The translations under genes and the position numbers were made by a program. The notes beneath the pieces are model-generated. The model saw only the letters and a list, made by a program, of their open reading frames with translations. It was not told the origin of the DNA and did not search any database. A DNA stretch of 64,000 nucleotides from Cadophora sp. MPI-SDFR-AT-0126 (taxonomy: Eukaryota > Ascomycota > Leotiomycetes > Helotiales > Ploettnerulaceae): NCBI GenBank assembly GCA_020747065.1, contig JAGMVK010000011.1, positions 1,798,001-1,862,000 of the forward strand, written 5' to 3'. Position 1 is the stretch's first letter; every line of letters starts with the position of its first letter. Below are positions 20,389-31,294 of the stretch, piece by piece.

Positions 20389-22262
20389 TCACATAATATT
20401 AATAACAACAACCTTAGCCTTCTCCTTCAACCCAGTTTTTGTCTCAACATGCTCCTTACTCAAAACATTCTTCCTTACAAAGCAACTTGCAACAACCGCG
20501 ATAGCAGCAACACACGTAGTAAAAATCCACATATTCCTTAAACTCCAGACAAACGCTTCCTTAACCGCTATCCTCTGTCTGATATCCCTTATCCTACCTA
20601 TAATCATGACATTCGCTGCTGCATGGCCACCGGCTAATGCATCTATCACATTCTTCGGCAGATTGATTGGAGGTAAGCTGAGAGATTCAGCTTTGGGATC
20701 CATACTATTCTGAAAGATGACACCGCATATGACGACGGAGAGAGCGGCTGATAGGTTTCGTGTAAAGCCAAACGTAGAAGTAGTAGTGGCAGTGTCGTCT
20801 TGAGAGGCGTGTGCTTGGACAGCGATTAGTGGCGCTTCAAAGATTAGGCCCTGGCCTATACCGGCGATTATTTGTAAACCGACGATACGGGCAATGGAAG
20901 TAGATGCTGAGAAGAGCATATAGAGACCGTTGCCTAGGACCATGATGAAGACGCCGATGCGGATTGGTTCAAGGTAGCGGCCGGTGTGGTTAGTGAAGAC
21001 TCCCGATAGGATTCCAGCTATAGCTGTTGTGACGTTAAGGGGGAGGATAAGAGCGCCGGATTTAAGGGGTGAGGCTTCGAGTGCGGATTGGAAGTAGAGT
21101 GGCAGATAGTATTCGCTTGCGGTGTAGCACTGTGGGGCGATCAGCTCGGTATGTGAGGGAGGGATTAGGAGACTTACCATGCCATGTAAAAAATATAAAA
21201 GGAGACTAGCAATATTGGACGGATTCTTGAATAAATCAAGGGGTATGAGCGGATACCTGGCCAACCTCTTCTCGCTGAAAATAAAGATACCAAATGAAAG
21301 AGCACCGAAGATAACAAGACACAGAACTTGCGGAGACTTCCAAGGAAATATCACTCCTCCGAATTCGAGCCCAAGAAAGGTCATTAGTGTAGCTGCAAGT
21401 ATCGAAATACTCCCAAACCAGTCAACAGCCTTGAGTCCTTCGATAACTGGAGTTTTTGGGTTGTGTACGTCGAGGAAGATTAATAATAGAATGAATGTGG
21501 ATCCAGAAACTGGGAGATTGACCCAGAACGCCCATCGCCATGACAGTTTCTCCGTAAGCAACCCACCCAACACAGGCCCGACACCACCTGCGATAGTCCA
21601 AACAACTTCTAGAAGCCCAAAATAGAGACTTCGCTGTCTGGTCATTATCAGTATGAGATTAGCCAAAATTCTCACTAAGGAAGCGTACCTTATACTAAAG
21701 ATATCGGAAATAATAATCATAACTAACTGAATCATTCCTCCACTAGCGGTACCTTGAAGAGCACGTCCAATAATGAATATTTTTATATTCCCAGCTTTAG
21801 CAGAAATGATTAAGGAACCGAAAAACATTGCTACAGCTACAAGAAGGATTGGCTTCCGTCCCCAGATATCTGATGATTTTGCCCAAATAGGTCCGGCAGC
21901 GGCATTTGCCAATAGATAGGCACTACCAATCCAGATATAGCCTGAAGCTGAATGCAGCTTTGAGGTTATCGTGGGTACCGCGGTTGCGATAATGGTTTGA
22001 TCTAAAGCCGATGTAAATATAGAGAGCTTTACCCGTATTTCCGTTAGCTAGTCCTCGCATTAAAGAGCGTTGTGTTACAAGCTGGACTTACGTTCAAACC
22101 TGCTAAGACAGCAATGATCCTGAGTCTACTCCGAAACTTCTGAGGTTCGGCTTCTGCTTCAATGATTACACTTCCGCTCAATTGTGTGAGCTCATGCTTA
22201 TTCTCTTCATTCCTAACACAGACAGATGATCCATTGCTTGTGTTGAGATTACCGTTCGACAT
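20389..22262 (-). CDS. MFS drug:H+ antiporter, DHA2 (14-TM) type
   Basis: Four exons: 22092-22262, 21689-22026, 21178-21637, 20389-21129; 569 residues. Probable plasma-membrane exporter of drugs or fungal metabolites. The cytosolic N-terminus is followed by TM1 (RIIAVLAGLNLSIFTSALDQ, with the DHA2 D-Q-T-I-I-A-T-A-V-P motif at the exon 1/2 join). Motif A is present as IWAKSSDIWGRKPILL. Motif C, typical of antiporters, reads GGVGPVLGGLLTEKLSWRWAFW. WRWAFWVNLPV is characteristic of DHA2 pumps. Further hydrophobic segments run to a Lys-rich tail. Introns 2 (51 bases) and 3 (48 bases) are multiples of three without stops, so unspliced frames stay open. It lies in an AT-rich island unlike its neighbours and no biosynthetic gene is beside it. 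Confidence 0.88.
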
Positions 22263-22651
22263 TTCGGAAGCAAGACAGGTGAAAGGGAAATTGCTGTCGA
22301 AACGAAGACTTTCAAGTTTAGTAACGACGACATTTTAATGGAAGCTGCAGCTAACATATCGCTTGATCATCCAGCTCACACCCTTTCACTAGGTCAATGC
22401 CCAAATTGGAAGCGATATGCAATGCCCCCCTAGCTCCTCCACGATTGGTGGTGAGGACGGCTCACGAGTCAGCAGCCGCCACACCATTGGTCGTCTTTGC
22501 GGAAGCTCGCTCTCAACGACTCAGGCTGGCATTCTGGTGCCGAGCATCACGACCTCCTTATGGCGCGATATTTAACACCCTTAAAATAGAATATTACTAC
22601 AATTCAACCACAAACTATTTTAATTCAATTCAAATGGATTTAGATCCTGCT
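22263..22651. other. Intergenic upstream of the MFS gene
   Basis: About 390 bases. The part near 22560-22640 is AT-rich (tttaacacccttaaaatagaatatt). It holds the transporter promoter and the 3' flank of the next gene. Confidence 0.4.
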
Positions 22652-23365
22652 TTAGCTAACAGCACGTCCTCTCTTATTCGCTGGCTTGACAGTAGTCTCA
22701 GATGGTGAGGAGTCTACGTTTGCAGCAACCTTACGCTTTCTATCCACTTTTGGGGCTGCCTCTTCTGGAATCGTCTCGCCTGAGACCACCTGCTTTGGAG
22801 CTGCCATCTCTGGGATGACCGTCTTTTGAGTATTCTTTTGTGGAGCGAGCTTCTTTGGAGCCGCCTTATTTGAGACTTCCTTCTTCGGGATAGCCTTCTC
22901 TGCGGTGCTTTTCTCTGCGACTGTCTCTTCAGGAGGGAACTCAATATCAAAATCGTCCTCCTCGCCAAACTCCTCATCGCCTCTCTGTGGCCCATCTCCC
23001 GGCCCCCAAACAGCCCAATACCTCATCCAAACCTCTATGATCCTCTCATCAGTAGCCCTGACAACATCGCTCAACTTTCTCTGCAGCTTAGGCAGTGCAT
23101 TTTCGGTATCCGTCTGGGAACCTTCCGTGATAGCCTGCTTGAGGTCCGCGATCTGCTTCTGGAGATCAACTTCGTTTTCGAGATTTGGAGGGCCGATTTC
23201 TGCGAGGTCAGCGGCGTATTGGGTGTCGACGAGATCGCAGAGACGACAGCGGAGGAGCGAACGGTCGATCGATGTGTCACGGGGAAGAGAGGGGAAGTTT
23301 TCCTTGAGAAATGTGAGGGTTGGTGGGAGGAAGCAGAAGGTTGTGCTGTGACCGCAGGAAGACAT
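22652..23365 (-). CDS. Hypothetical protein with N-terminal Cys/His cluster and Lys/Ala/Pro-rich degenerate repeats
   Basis: 237 residues, single exon, ATG at 23365. The N-terminus has a Cys/His pattern (MSSCGHSTTFCFL then RCRLCDLVDTQYAADL) that could bind a metal. A helical, charged region follows (residues about 60-115, EVDLQKQIADLKQAI..ALPKLQRKLSDVVRATDERIIEVWMRYW). An acidic stretch then leads into a C-terminal half of degenerate repeats built on AAPKK / EKAIPKKE / PQKN / EMAAPK / EEAAPK. It ends in a basic KPANKRGRAVS that may act as a nuclear signal. I know this general type as a filamentous-ascomycete hypothetical and assign no function. Confidence 0.6.
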   Translation of the reverse strand: MSSCGHSTTFCFLPPTLTFLKENFPSLPRDTSIDRSLLRCRLCDLVDTQYAADLAEIGPPNLENEVDLQKQIADLKQAITEGSQTDTENALPKLQRKLSDVVRATDERIIEVWMRYWAVWGPGDGPQRGDEEFGEEDDFDIEFPPEETVAEKSTAEKAIPKKEVSNKAAPKKLAPQKNTQKTVIPEMAAPKQVVSGETIPEEAAPKVDRKRKVAANVDSSPSETTVKPANKRGRAVS

Positions 23366-24201
23366 GATGCTGTGTATAAATATGCTGGATGGAGAGGAAC
23401 CGGCACTGAAGTCGAATGCAGATGCTAGATAATCACGAATTGAAGATATTGGAGCCAGATGAAATTTGAACTACGTACTTATTTGGAACAGTCATTATAT
23501 AAAGCGAGAATAACAGTGAATAGTAAAGTGCAAATATAGAACAAAGAAATGGTATGAAAATTATCTCAAAGAGAATCCTTCACCGAGCTCTCAAAGGATC
23601 CACGAACCAGGCCACCTCTCTGTCTAACCCATTGGTAGCGGGTGTTGGGCCAGTCTCTCTTGAGCACGGATAGCTCACCCATAGTCTTCCGTATAGATTT
23701 GCTGTCCAGGTACTCCAATGGTATATGTCTCGTCGTAAAATATTTCTCCGTGCCCAACGCATTCTCATGCCACAGGCCGCAGGGTAAGTATCAACGATAG
23801 ATTCTCCTCTCTCCTCCACTTTCCCCTCCAAGAACTTGCCATTGTTTGGGCGTAAGCCAGAGTGAATATGAAGGATTGTGTTTTATGTAAGGAGAGAAGA
23901 AGAGGATGAGATCGGATCCGAAGAAATACAAATTTTCTGTAGCATCATGTGATCTCAAGGCTTAGATTAAAAGGGGTTAGCGCCAATACTCAAGCGCTTG
24001 CTTTCTGGACTGACTCAAGGTGGGGTTAATAACCCCTCCATGACCCACTGTTCTCTTCAAATACATCGTCTTTGACTGGACTCGACTTTGTTTGTTTCTA
24101 ATTTACTACACGACGTACACATACCAGACCATCTGGAGTAAGAGATTGCGCTCACTTGCACGGGCCCTCTAATACTATTCATACATTCATCTTCGCACAA
24201 G
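23366..24201. other. Divergent intergenic region upstream of the PDAP1-like gene
   Basis: About 840 bases between divergent genes. Short ORFs at 23566-23831 on the minus strand have no recognisable motif. I see nothing else. Confidence 0.4.
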
Positions 24202-25046
24202 ATGGCTCCAGGAGGTCCACCAGGAGGTGCGCGTGGCAGAGGTGGAAAATTCAAGAAGTTCACTAGAGGAGGTACGTGATTTCACGATCCTGCAATTACA
24301 TATGCTGACTTCGCCAGGTGGCAAGCACTTCTCCAAGAACCTACGACCCCTCGATGCAGACGGAAACGAAATCGAAGAGAAGGACCCCAATGCATCATCA
24401 TCTGAAGAGGAGGAGACGTCGTCCGAAGAAGAGTCATCCGAGGAGGAAGATGCCAACAAGCCAGCCATGACGCGTGAGGAGCGCCGTCAAGCCGCAAAAG
24501 CAAAGAAGGAGGCTGCTATCGCAAGAAAGAAGGGAAAGGTAGTGGAGGCTGGAGATATGCCGTCGAGTTCTGAGGAGGAGAGCGAGGATGATATGCCGGC
24601 CAATCCCAATCATTCCAAGGCTGCCAGGAATCAAGCAAAGGCTCCACCAGCGAGTGTGGAAGAGGTGGCAGAGGGTGTCAAGGATATGAGTGTGGGCAAG
24701 GGCAAAAAGCCAGTGGCTGAGCTGAGCCGTAGAGAGCGGGAAGCGGTACAAGCACAACAGGCCAAGGAGAGATATCAGAAGCTACATGAGGCTGGAAAGA
24801 CTGATGAGGCCAAGGCAGATATGGCTAGGCTGAAGTTGATTCGGGAGAAGAGAGAGGCGGAGGCAGCAAGAAAACAGGTGCGTTGAATTCAATGTGGAAA
24901 ATCTGCAAAACTAACATATCCAGGCCGAGAAAGAAGAGCGCGAGGAGTCCGAGAAAGCCAAGAAGGCAGAGATCGATGCTCGTGAAGCCAAGCGAAGAGA
25001 GGCAGCAATGGGTCCAGCGAAGGGCAAGGGGAAGGCGAAGAAGTAA
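24202..25046 (+). CDS. 28-kDa heat- and acid-stable phosphoprotein family (PDAP1-like)
   Basis: Three exons: 24202-24271, 24318-24877, 24924-25046; 250 residues. PDAP1-type proteins are small, highly charged and conserved from fungi to animals; their molecular role is poorly defined (RNA/translation links are reported in animals). Features: an RGG-rich N-terminus ([25 protein letters not shown]), two Ser/Glu casein-kinase-2-like clusters ([20 protein letters not shown] and [13 protein letters not shown]), and the family core [11 protein letters not shown] followed by [21 protein letters not shown], split here as [13 protein letters not shown] and [14 protein letters not shown]. After that comes the long Lys/Glu helix [20 protein letters not shown]. 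The two 46-base introns have GTACGT/CAG and GTGCGT/CAG ends. Confidence 0.88.
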
Positions 25047-26932
25047 ACTACAGATGCTCTTTGTACCGTGCTTTGTTTCTGGGTGTTTGACGTGTGTGAT
25101 GTGGATATGCGAGTTAGTGGCATTAGCATGCAGCCAGTCTCTGCGATGATTTTTCAATACACAACTTCTACTAGACGTATACCCCGTAAATGTATACTTG
25201 GGTATGTAGATGTGGATTCTTCAATGTATTGATTTGCGACTTCTAGAACATGTGTCTGCATGTGAAGAGCCTTAACCAGAAATCGAAGCCGTCGGCATGG
25301 GGTACAACTCAAGAGGATGGTAGCATGCCTTTTCTCTCTAGACCACCCTCGTACCCCCATCTTTGCTTGGTCATTTGTCTCACAGTTGCTTATACTTCTC
25401 TTAGCTTTCCGTGCAAGCTGACCCATTTGTATTCCTATCTTTTAATGGCAAACATGCGCCAGATTGCTTGAAGACTCTCTCCTGCTCCTTGATCCTTTTC
25501 ACTATTGATACATCACGGTGTTGCTAGTTGTCTTCTCCCTCACTACTTTTTCTTATCATTTCGCATATCGTTGCTTGTGTATATTCTCCTACTCATGATG
25601 TTCATCGTGGATCGTCTGCTCAGCGCTTCTGTTCTTGGTGTTGTTTGCGAATCTTGTCTTGCAAATGGCTAAAATTGCGTACTTTCTGCTGTTCCACAAC
25701 AAGATGGCACGATCAAGACCGCGTAGTTGTGGTTAAACCTCTCTAAATGATCCATCTGGGCAACAATTCATGTATATGTTTTGCATCACCTGAGTGACCT
25801 CCAAGTCTCCTAGTCGTGTAATCTAAGCTTATGCCAAAGACCATTCTCTTTATTTTCACCTCCCCTCATTGCGAAGACTTTCGATAAGAGAGATTGTGGT
25901 CACTAAAGCAATTTGTTACAGGTATTCAAGAAGATTACATTCAGTGTTTACGATCGACTCGCTTACCTCGCGAAAAATCAAGTAAAGAGGGCAGGGGCGA
26001 GGTAGTGGTCTCCGCATTGCAGTGAGGAACGTGAGCTATAGTATGGCAATTCACTGAAATAGATATGGAAAATCAAAAGCCATGACTTAATCCAAAGTGT
26101 ACCAGTCTCTCAAACTCAATATCGGGAAGGTCTATGACCATAGAATGCTGCTCCCAGGAATAATTGATGTATTAGTGAAACAGGATGACTTAAGCGCGAA
26201 GTCAATAGAAAAAGTTTAGAAGTCGTAGGAGCTGAAATGTAAATTTCGCAAACCTCAACCAGGGCTATGAGGCATTGAAAACCAGAACAAAAAGTCGTCA
26301 TGGTCAGGATCCAAGGTTTCGTAAATCAAGTATATGACTCTGGTTCAGTCTCTCGAATAGGGTTTCACTTGAAAGCGAAGCCCTTTATTTAGGAACAAGG
26401 AGAGTAGTAATACTTAGCCTGTCGAGGCTGTCTAGGCTGTCTAGGCTGTCCAAGCTCGACAAATCTCATATTTTGATCCTTAACGGAAACTCGTTCCGAT
26501 GTCTGAAACATTGGTGGGAAGTGAGTGACAAAGGCAAGTCTTAGATGGAAGTCCAATCTAACCCGCTGTAATGATAAAACAGACAAGGCATTTGTGCCTT
26601 GTTATGATTCCAAAGGACGAATCCAGGGTTAGCGAGTGAGTGATGCGGGACGGCTTGTCGATCAGTGGCTGAAGTACCAAGCTAAGCCACATCTGCCGGA
26701 TGTCGGGATTGCTATTTATATTTTCCTTCGCCTGTTGCTGTCCCGGCACAGCTGAGCAACGCGTCCAAGCTGATGAGCCTCCTTCGCTACATCTGCCCAG
26801 GCTGACAACATCAACACATTCAGTTTCCCCTCTTCTTCTCCTTCCTTCCTTCTCCAAATCTATTCTCGTTACCAAAAACCCTCCGCATCTGCCATAACAT
26901 CAAAGGCTTGTTTACCATAGCAACCATTCAAA
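25047..26932. other. 1.9-kb gene-poor intergenic region
   Basis: No ORF with credible content. It contains a four-unit 9-base tandem repeat at 26421-26456 (consensus GTCTAGGCT). The last 150 bases before the MARVEL gene are pyrimidine-rich (cccctcttcttctccttccttccttctcc), a typical leader. A long non-coding transcript cannot be excluded. Confidence 0.4.
26421..26456 (+). repeat. 9-base tandem repeat, four units
   Basis: Units gtcgaggct, gtctaggct, gtctaggct, gtccaagct, in tandem in an intergenic stretch. Confidence 0.85.
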
Positions 26933-27782
26933 ATGGTCGAATTCGATGTACACAATCTGCAGAAGATCAAGATGTTTGTGCACATCGCACAATCAGTCTT
27001 CATTGTTGTCGCTTGGGCAGTGGAAATAGCAGTTTTCAAGGGAGCAGACAAAATCGACGGAAGGCCGGGATGGTACTTTGGACTGGTAAACAAGCCTACT
27101 CCGTCACCAAAACAAATGCTAATTGAATAGTGTTTCCTCACGATACCTGCGATCATATACCTTACAATGACGCCTCGATTCCCTCGGACTCGCAAACTAG
27201 CAAATCCATACGCAATGGCATGCGTCGACGGCCTCTTCTGCATCCTCTGGATCTCTGCATTTGCCTCACAAGCAAGCTTTAACTCGAGCGGGAAATGCAA
27301 AGGGGCATGCGGAATCAGCAAGGCTGTAGTTGGACTTGGAGTCTTCATCTGGTAGGTTCTCTGGCAAGGCAAATATACAAACAAAGCTGACAAACAGGCT
27401 CTTCTGGGTCGTAACAACCTTCATGTCTCTCTACGGAGTTTTCTACTACAAACGTGAAGGCTACCTTCCAGGAGCATCCCGAGCCCCCTTCAATGCCCAG
27501 CAAATCGACCCGGACAAAGAAGCATTCTCGACTGCTCCACACGACGACGAGTACGCCCCAGTTCATAACACTGATGATCACGAACTCCCTGATCATGACG
27601 GCAGCGCATATGGAGGATCTTCGAGCACCCCATATGATGCGAATAGCTATGGAGGAGGATATGCACCACCAACCGTCCACGACGAGCCAACTGGATACAC
27701 AGGATACAGTGGTGCAGCACCAGTGAGTAGTTCAGCATCAGGGAGGGTCCAGTTTCCAGAAGCAAGATATAGCAATGTATAA
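26933..27782 (+). CDS. MARVEL-domain four-TM membrane protein
   Basis: Three exons: 26933-27084, 27130-27351, 27398-27782; 252 residues. The MARVEL-like core has four hydrophobic segments: about residues 13-35 (KMFVHIAQSVFIVVAWAVEI), about 50-66 (GLCFLTIPAIIYLTM, formed at the first splice), about 78-95 (ACVDGLFCILWISAFAS) and about 115-138 (AVVGLGVFIWLFWVVTTFMS, formed at the second splice). A Cys pair (GKCKGACG) sits in the second outer loop. The cytosolic tail is acidic and Gly/Tyr-rich (AYGGSSSTPYDANSYGGGYAPP). Such proteins are common in ascomycetes and resemble yeast Nce102/Fhn1 in topology; a role in membrane organisation is an inference. Confidence 0.82.
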
Positions 27783-28372
27783 AAAAAAAAGAGACAGGGG
27801 CGTGTTTTGATAGGGAAGGGCGTTGGGAAACATATTTGGGTGCACGGCGTCTTGTTTTGATACCATAGATGTGCAATAGAAGAACATTTGTGCAAACAGG
27901 AGTTCAAGTAGTAGACAAGGGGCCCGGAAGCCGGGAGATGAGGAGAAGATTCAAACTTTGTTTACGAGCGTAGACTTCCAGCTCCAGCTGAGTCCCAAGC
28001 GTTTCGGCAGGGATATTCACAGGGGGACGGAGGCAGGGCGAGAAGGGTTTGATCAGCAAAACTTGTCAAGCCGAAAAAGCCGACATTCGAGAAGTGCTCA
28101 TTGTATATTTCTCCACATTTCACTACCTCAAAAACAAATTGATGAATGGAATCTCGAAATAACCGGGGTCCCCTCTCTGTGGCTCACCAGAACTAGCGTG
28201 CGTGTGGCTGAAGCTTCAGTTACATCCCGTGTCAGATCGTCTCGGTATCAACATCGCACCCCACATTGACGACCTCTCGAGCTTCAACTCCAATTCAATT
28301 CTGCTGTGCAGATAGATCCATAATTCAAATCCCTAACAACCTTCCATCTCCAACAACCTGCCACATCACATA
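27783..28372. other. Intergenic: MARVEL 3' UTR and NECAP leader
   Basis: About 590 bases. An A10 run directly follows the MARVEL stop codon. The NECAP-proximal part is C/A-rich (aacaaccttccatctccaacaacctgcc). No other feature. Confidence 0.4.
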
Positions 28373-29161
28373 ATGGAAACAATCGACCCGGCAACGGGTC
28401 GGCCCCTCCCTTCCGATGCAATCCAACGAATCCTCTTCATCGCCCAATCCGTCCACATCTACAATATTCCCCCTCTAACCAGCACAAAAGGCTACGTAGC
28501 CGCAACCTGGACAGCCGACAACAACAAACGTCAAATATTCACCGCGCGTCTACGGGTTCTCGAGACCGCAATCCCCGCATCCACCGGCGAGACTTTAAAA
28601 ACAGACATCTTACTCGAGGATCCAAAGAACGGACAACTGTTTGCAGCAGCTCCCTACACGGCGCCGGGGATCGTGGAGCAGGTCCTTGATTCGAGTCGGT
28701 TCTTTGCGGTGAGGGTTGAAGGAGAGGGCGGGAGGAAGGCGGTTCTGGGAATGGGATTTGAGGAGAGGAGCGAGGCTTTTGATTTTAGTGTTGCGTTGCA
28801 GGAAGTTAGGAAGACGCTAGGGTTGGAGGATAGTGCGAAGTACGGAGGCAGGAAACCGGTGAAGGAGGAGAAGCCCCAGGAGAAGAGAGATTTCAGTTTG
28901 AAGGAGGGAGAGACCATAACGGTGAACATTGGTGGAAGGGGAATGGGAAGAAGGAATCATAAGGAGGAACCAAGTACTGGCCTGGGAGGATTCTCATTAC
29001 CTCCTCCGCCTGGAGGGTCTTTGGGATCATTTCTACCTCCTCCACCGAGTGCACAGGAAGTCAAGGCACACAAGAGACTAAGTCAGAATTACGAGCCTCC
29101 AAAACCTGGAACGATTGAGGAATTAGGGTTTGATGACGGAGAATTTGGAGAGTTCCAGTAG
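28373..29161 (+). CDS. NECAP-family adaptin-ear-binding coat-associated protein
   Basis: Single exon, 262 residues. NECAPs bind AP-2 and accessory proteins at clathrin-coated pits. The PH-like NECAP domain occupies residues about 15-165: ILFIAQSVHIYNIPPLTSTKGYVAATW, split here as ILFIAQSVHIYNIPP and TSTKGYVAATW, then FTARLRVLET, ILLEDPKNGQLFAAAPY, and the signature DSSRFFAVRVEGEGGRKAVLGMGF, split as DSSRFFAVRVE and RKAVLGMGFEERSEAFDF. The disordered tail has proline clusters (LPPPPGGSLGSFLPPPP) and ends acidic (ELGFDDGEFGEFQ). DDGEFGEFQ resembles the short FxxF/WxxF adaptor-binding motifs of family tails. It is convergent with the next gene. Confidence 0.9.
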   Translation: METIDPATGRPLPSDAIQRILFIAQSVHIYNIPPLTSTKGYVAATWTADNNKRQIFTARLRVLETAIPASTGETLKTDILLEDPKNGQLFAAAPYTAPGIVEQVLDSSRFFAVRVEGEGGRKAVLGMGFEERSEAFDFSVALQEVRKTLGLEDSAKYGGRKPVKEEKPQEKRDFSLKEGETITVNIGGRGMGRRNHKEEPSTGLGGFSLPPPPGGSLGSFLPPPPSAQEVKAHKRLSQNYEPPKPGTIEELGFDDGEFGEFQ

Positions 29162-29391
29162 AAAGATCAAATTAAATACCGTAAAAATGCTGTGCTTCCT
29201 TCTTTGGGTGAGATTCCATGCTTGCTAACCCATTTTAATCTATGCTTGTTCCTATACTTCATAAGCCCACACCATCCATCTGACTTCTATGCTCTCCTTT
29301 GGTCATTCTCAGAATAGAACCCATCTGTACTACCTCAAATCGGACTTACTCAGACATCAACTCATATACATAGAGAACACATCAAGACAAA

Positions 29392-30393
29392 TTATCCCAA
29401 GGACGCTTTCCTGGACGTCCTCCGATCCACTTTTCGTCCACTGTACGCCTTCTCACTTTCAACTTCACCCTGCTCTTTGACAGTAGAATCCCAAATCCCC
29501 AAGCATCCAGGGAGACTTGGATAGCTATACCTTTTGTGCATCGACACCGGGACGATCAAATTATCTGTCACCAGGAGCCGAAGGTCAACGCCATCCATGG
29601 ATGCGGATCTTCTTGCAAGATTGGGATTATGTGAATTGTATTTACCGACAGCGAACTCACATCTCGGAGACTCTTCCGGAGACTTCTCAGCACTTCCTTG
29701 AAGAGGAGGCTCAGAAGTATGCTCGGACGTATCGTCTTTTTGATGCACGTCCACACCAGGCTGCTGCTGGCATTGCGGCCAGAACATGTGTGGGAACAAT
29801 CCTTGCGGTCGAAACTCAGGCTGCTCTGGATCTAAGCTCATCCTCATCATTTGATATCCATCACAAAGACCCTGCTGATACCCAAAACCCTGCTCTCGCT
29901 GGTATATTTCCGCCCTCTGCTGTTGTTGCTGCAGCTCGACCTGCGTCCATTGTTCCCTTGTCTGGATATCAGAAGCAAGCTGGCCTAGACGAGCACAGAT
30001 AGTCTTCTCCTGCTGACCCGATTGGCCAAGTCTGCTCTTAAGCCAGCCAAGTCGTTTACGGATCTTGCGATGGAGAGGACGAAGGTGAGGTTGCTGGAGC
30101 TTGAACTCGAGAACTGGAATCTTCCGCATCAACTGACTTGCGTTCTGTATTTGTGCGTGTAGAGAATCGACGAGATAGGACCTCTCAAGATAAAGTTCTT
30201 CTAGAGCCCGAGGAGGAGGATCGCATGTAGTATGCTTATCCCAGACTGGGAAGCGGAAATAATCTGAAGTTTGCAGTGAAGAAGGTGTTGGCCAGAAGAA
30301 ATCGGTGGATATTGTCTCTTGAAAGCTAGAGATTGGATGGTGCTCCAGATCCTCAGCATGGCACACTCTGCCCATAATAGAATGTGCAGCCAT
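29392..30393 (-). CDS. Hypothetical coiled-coil protein
   Basis: 333 residues from the first ATG at 30393; the frame opens farther upstream (to 30456) only from TTG. Residues about 65-165 are helical and basic (ALEELYLERSYLVDSLHAQIQNASQLMRKI.., broken here as ALEELYLERSYL and DSLHAQIQNASQLMRKI; then RKIRKRLGWLKSRLGQSG), a probable coiled coil. A Gln run (ELQQQQQRAEIYQ) and a Gln/Pro-rich region follow. The end is basic (GRKVDRRTSRKASLG). No known domain and no membrane segment. Possibly a lineage-restricted nuclear protein. Confidence 0.55.
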   Translation of the reverse strand: MAAHSIMGRVCHAEDLEHHPISSFQETISTDFFWPTPSSLQTSDYFRFPVWDKHTTCDPPPRALEELYLERSYLVDSLHAQIQNASQLMRKIPVLEFKLQQPHLRPLHRKIRKRLGWLKSRLGQSGQQEKTICARLGQLASDIQTREQWTQVELQQQQQRAEIYQREQGFGYQQGLCDGYQMMRMSLDPEQPEFRPQGLFPHMFWPQCQQQPGVDVHQKDDTSEHTSEPPLQGSAEKSPEESPRCEFAVGKYNSHNPNLARRSASMDGVDLRLLVTDNLIVPVSMHKRYSYPSLPGCLGIWDSTVKEQGEVESEKAYSGRKVDRRTSRKASLG

Positions 30394-31294
30394 CGAAGAA
30401 TGAGATGAGAGTGAAGTCAAATCACGACATCGAGGGCCAATAACGAATAGATTCAAGTAGGGTTGTACTGGATCCTAGTCCACAAAGGTAGGGATTCCCC
30501 AAAACCCCCTGGAGAAAGATCTTTCTATATTCCCACGTTTATGAATAAAGAGCCTCGAAGACCGGGTATGCACGTGGAGAGTTCCTCGCAACAAAGAAAT
30601 AGGTCTTGGTAGGACATGGATTTCAGTGGCTGGTTACAAAGAAAAATACCTAGCAGATCGAGAATGCTCAATTCCTAATAGGCAACGCCCTTTCAGAAGA
30701 CTGGCTTGGTTTCGGTTGCCAAGTGAGCGGTTCGTGAAGGAATTTCACGTCCATATGAATGAAAGTGCATCTGTACATACTCCTCACCAGATCGTACACA
30801 GGAGATCCCGAATCTACTGGCGGCACGGGAGACTCGAATAAAGGCAGAATATCGAAAACACCAAGACGGAGAATGGAATACATAACCAAGAGGGGTAAAC
30901 CATAGAGTATCGTTATGGGAACCTTGGGCGAACTAGAACATACCGTAGTGGTAGATATTGACGGACGGATCTCAATCGAGAACCATCGAACTTGGCGCTG
31001 AGGCTTAAAACAGCTAGGCACAGATTTTTAGCGAATTCCCCGCTTTTGGTAAACAATGATCAGTGGCAATGTTGTTCTACATTCGCATTTGCGATACTAT
31101 CTTTATTTGCAATAAAAAGAAACTCGCTCGCTTCGTGCTCAAAAATCAGAGCTGGGTATCGTTCGTGAACCTCATCGCCTCAGGCTCCTTTCCTTACATC
31201 CTTCATAAAGCCGCCTCCTAAATTAGACATACATTCGTAAACCCTAATCGTGAACGCCAAAACACCGAAAGTCCTGTCTTCATAATACAACGCC
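30394..31294. other. Intergenic, about 0.9 kb
   Basis: No supported gene. A 117-codon minus-strand frame at 30668-31021 lacks an ATG start and has no recognisable motif. Confidence 0.4.

Noticed and set aside
30668..31021. 117-codon minus-strand ORF
   Set aside because: No ATG at its start and no recognisable domain or splice context.
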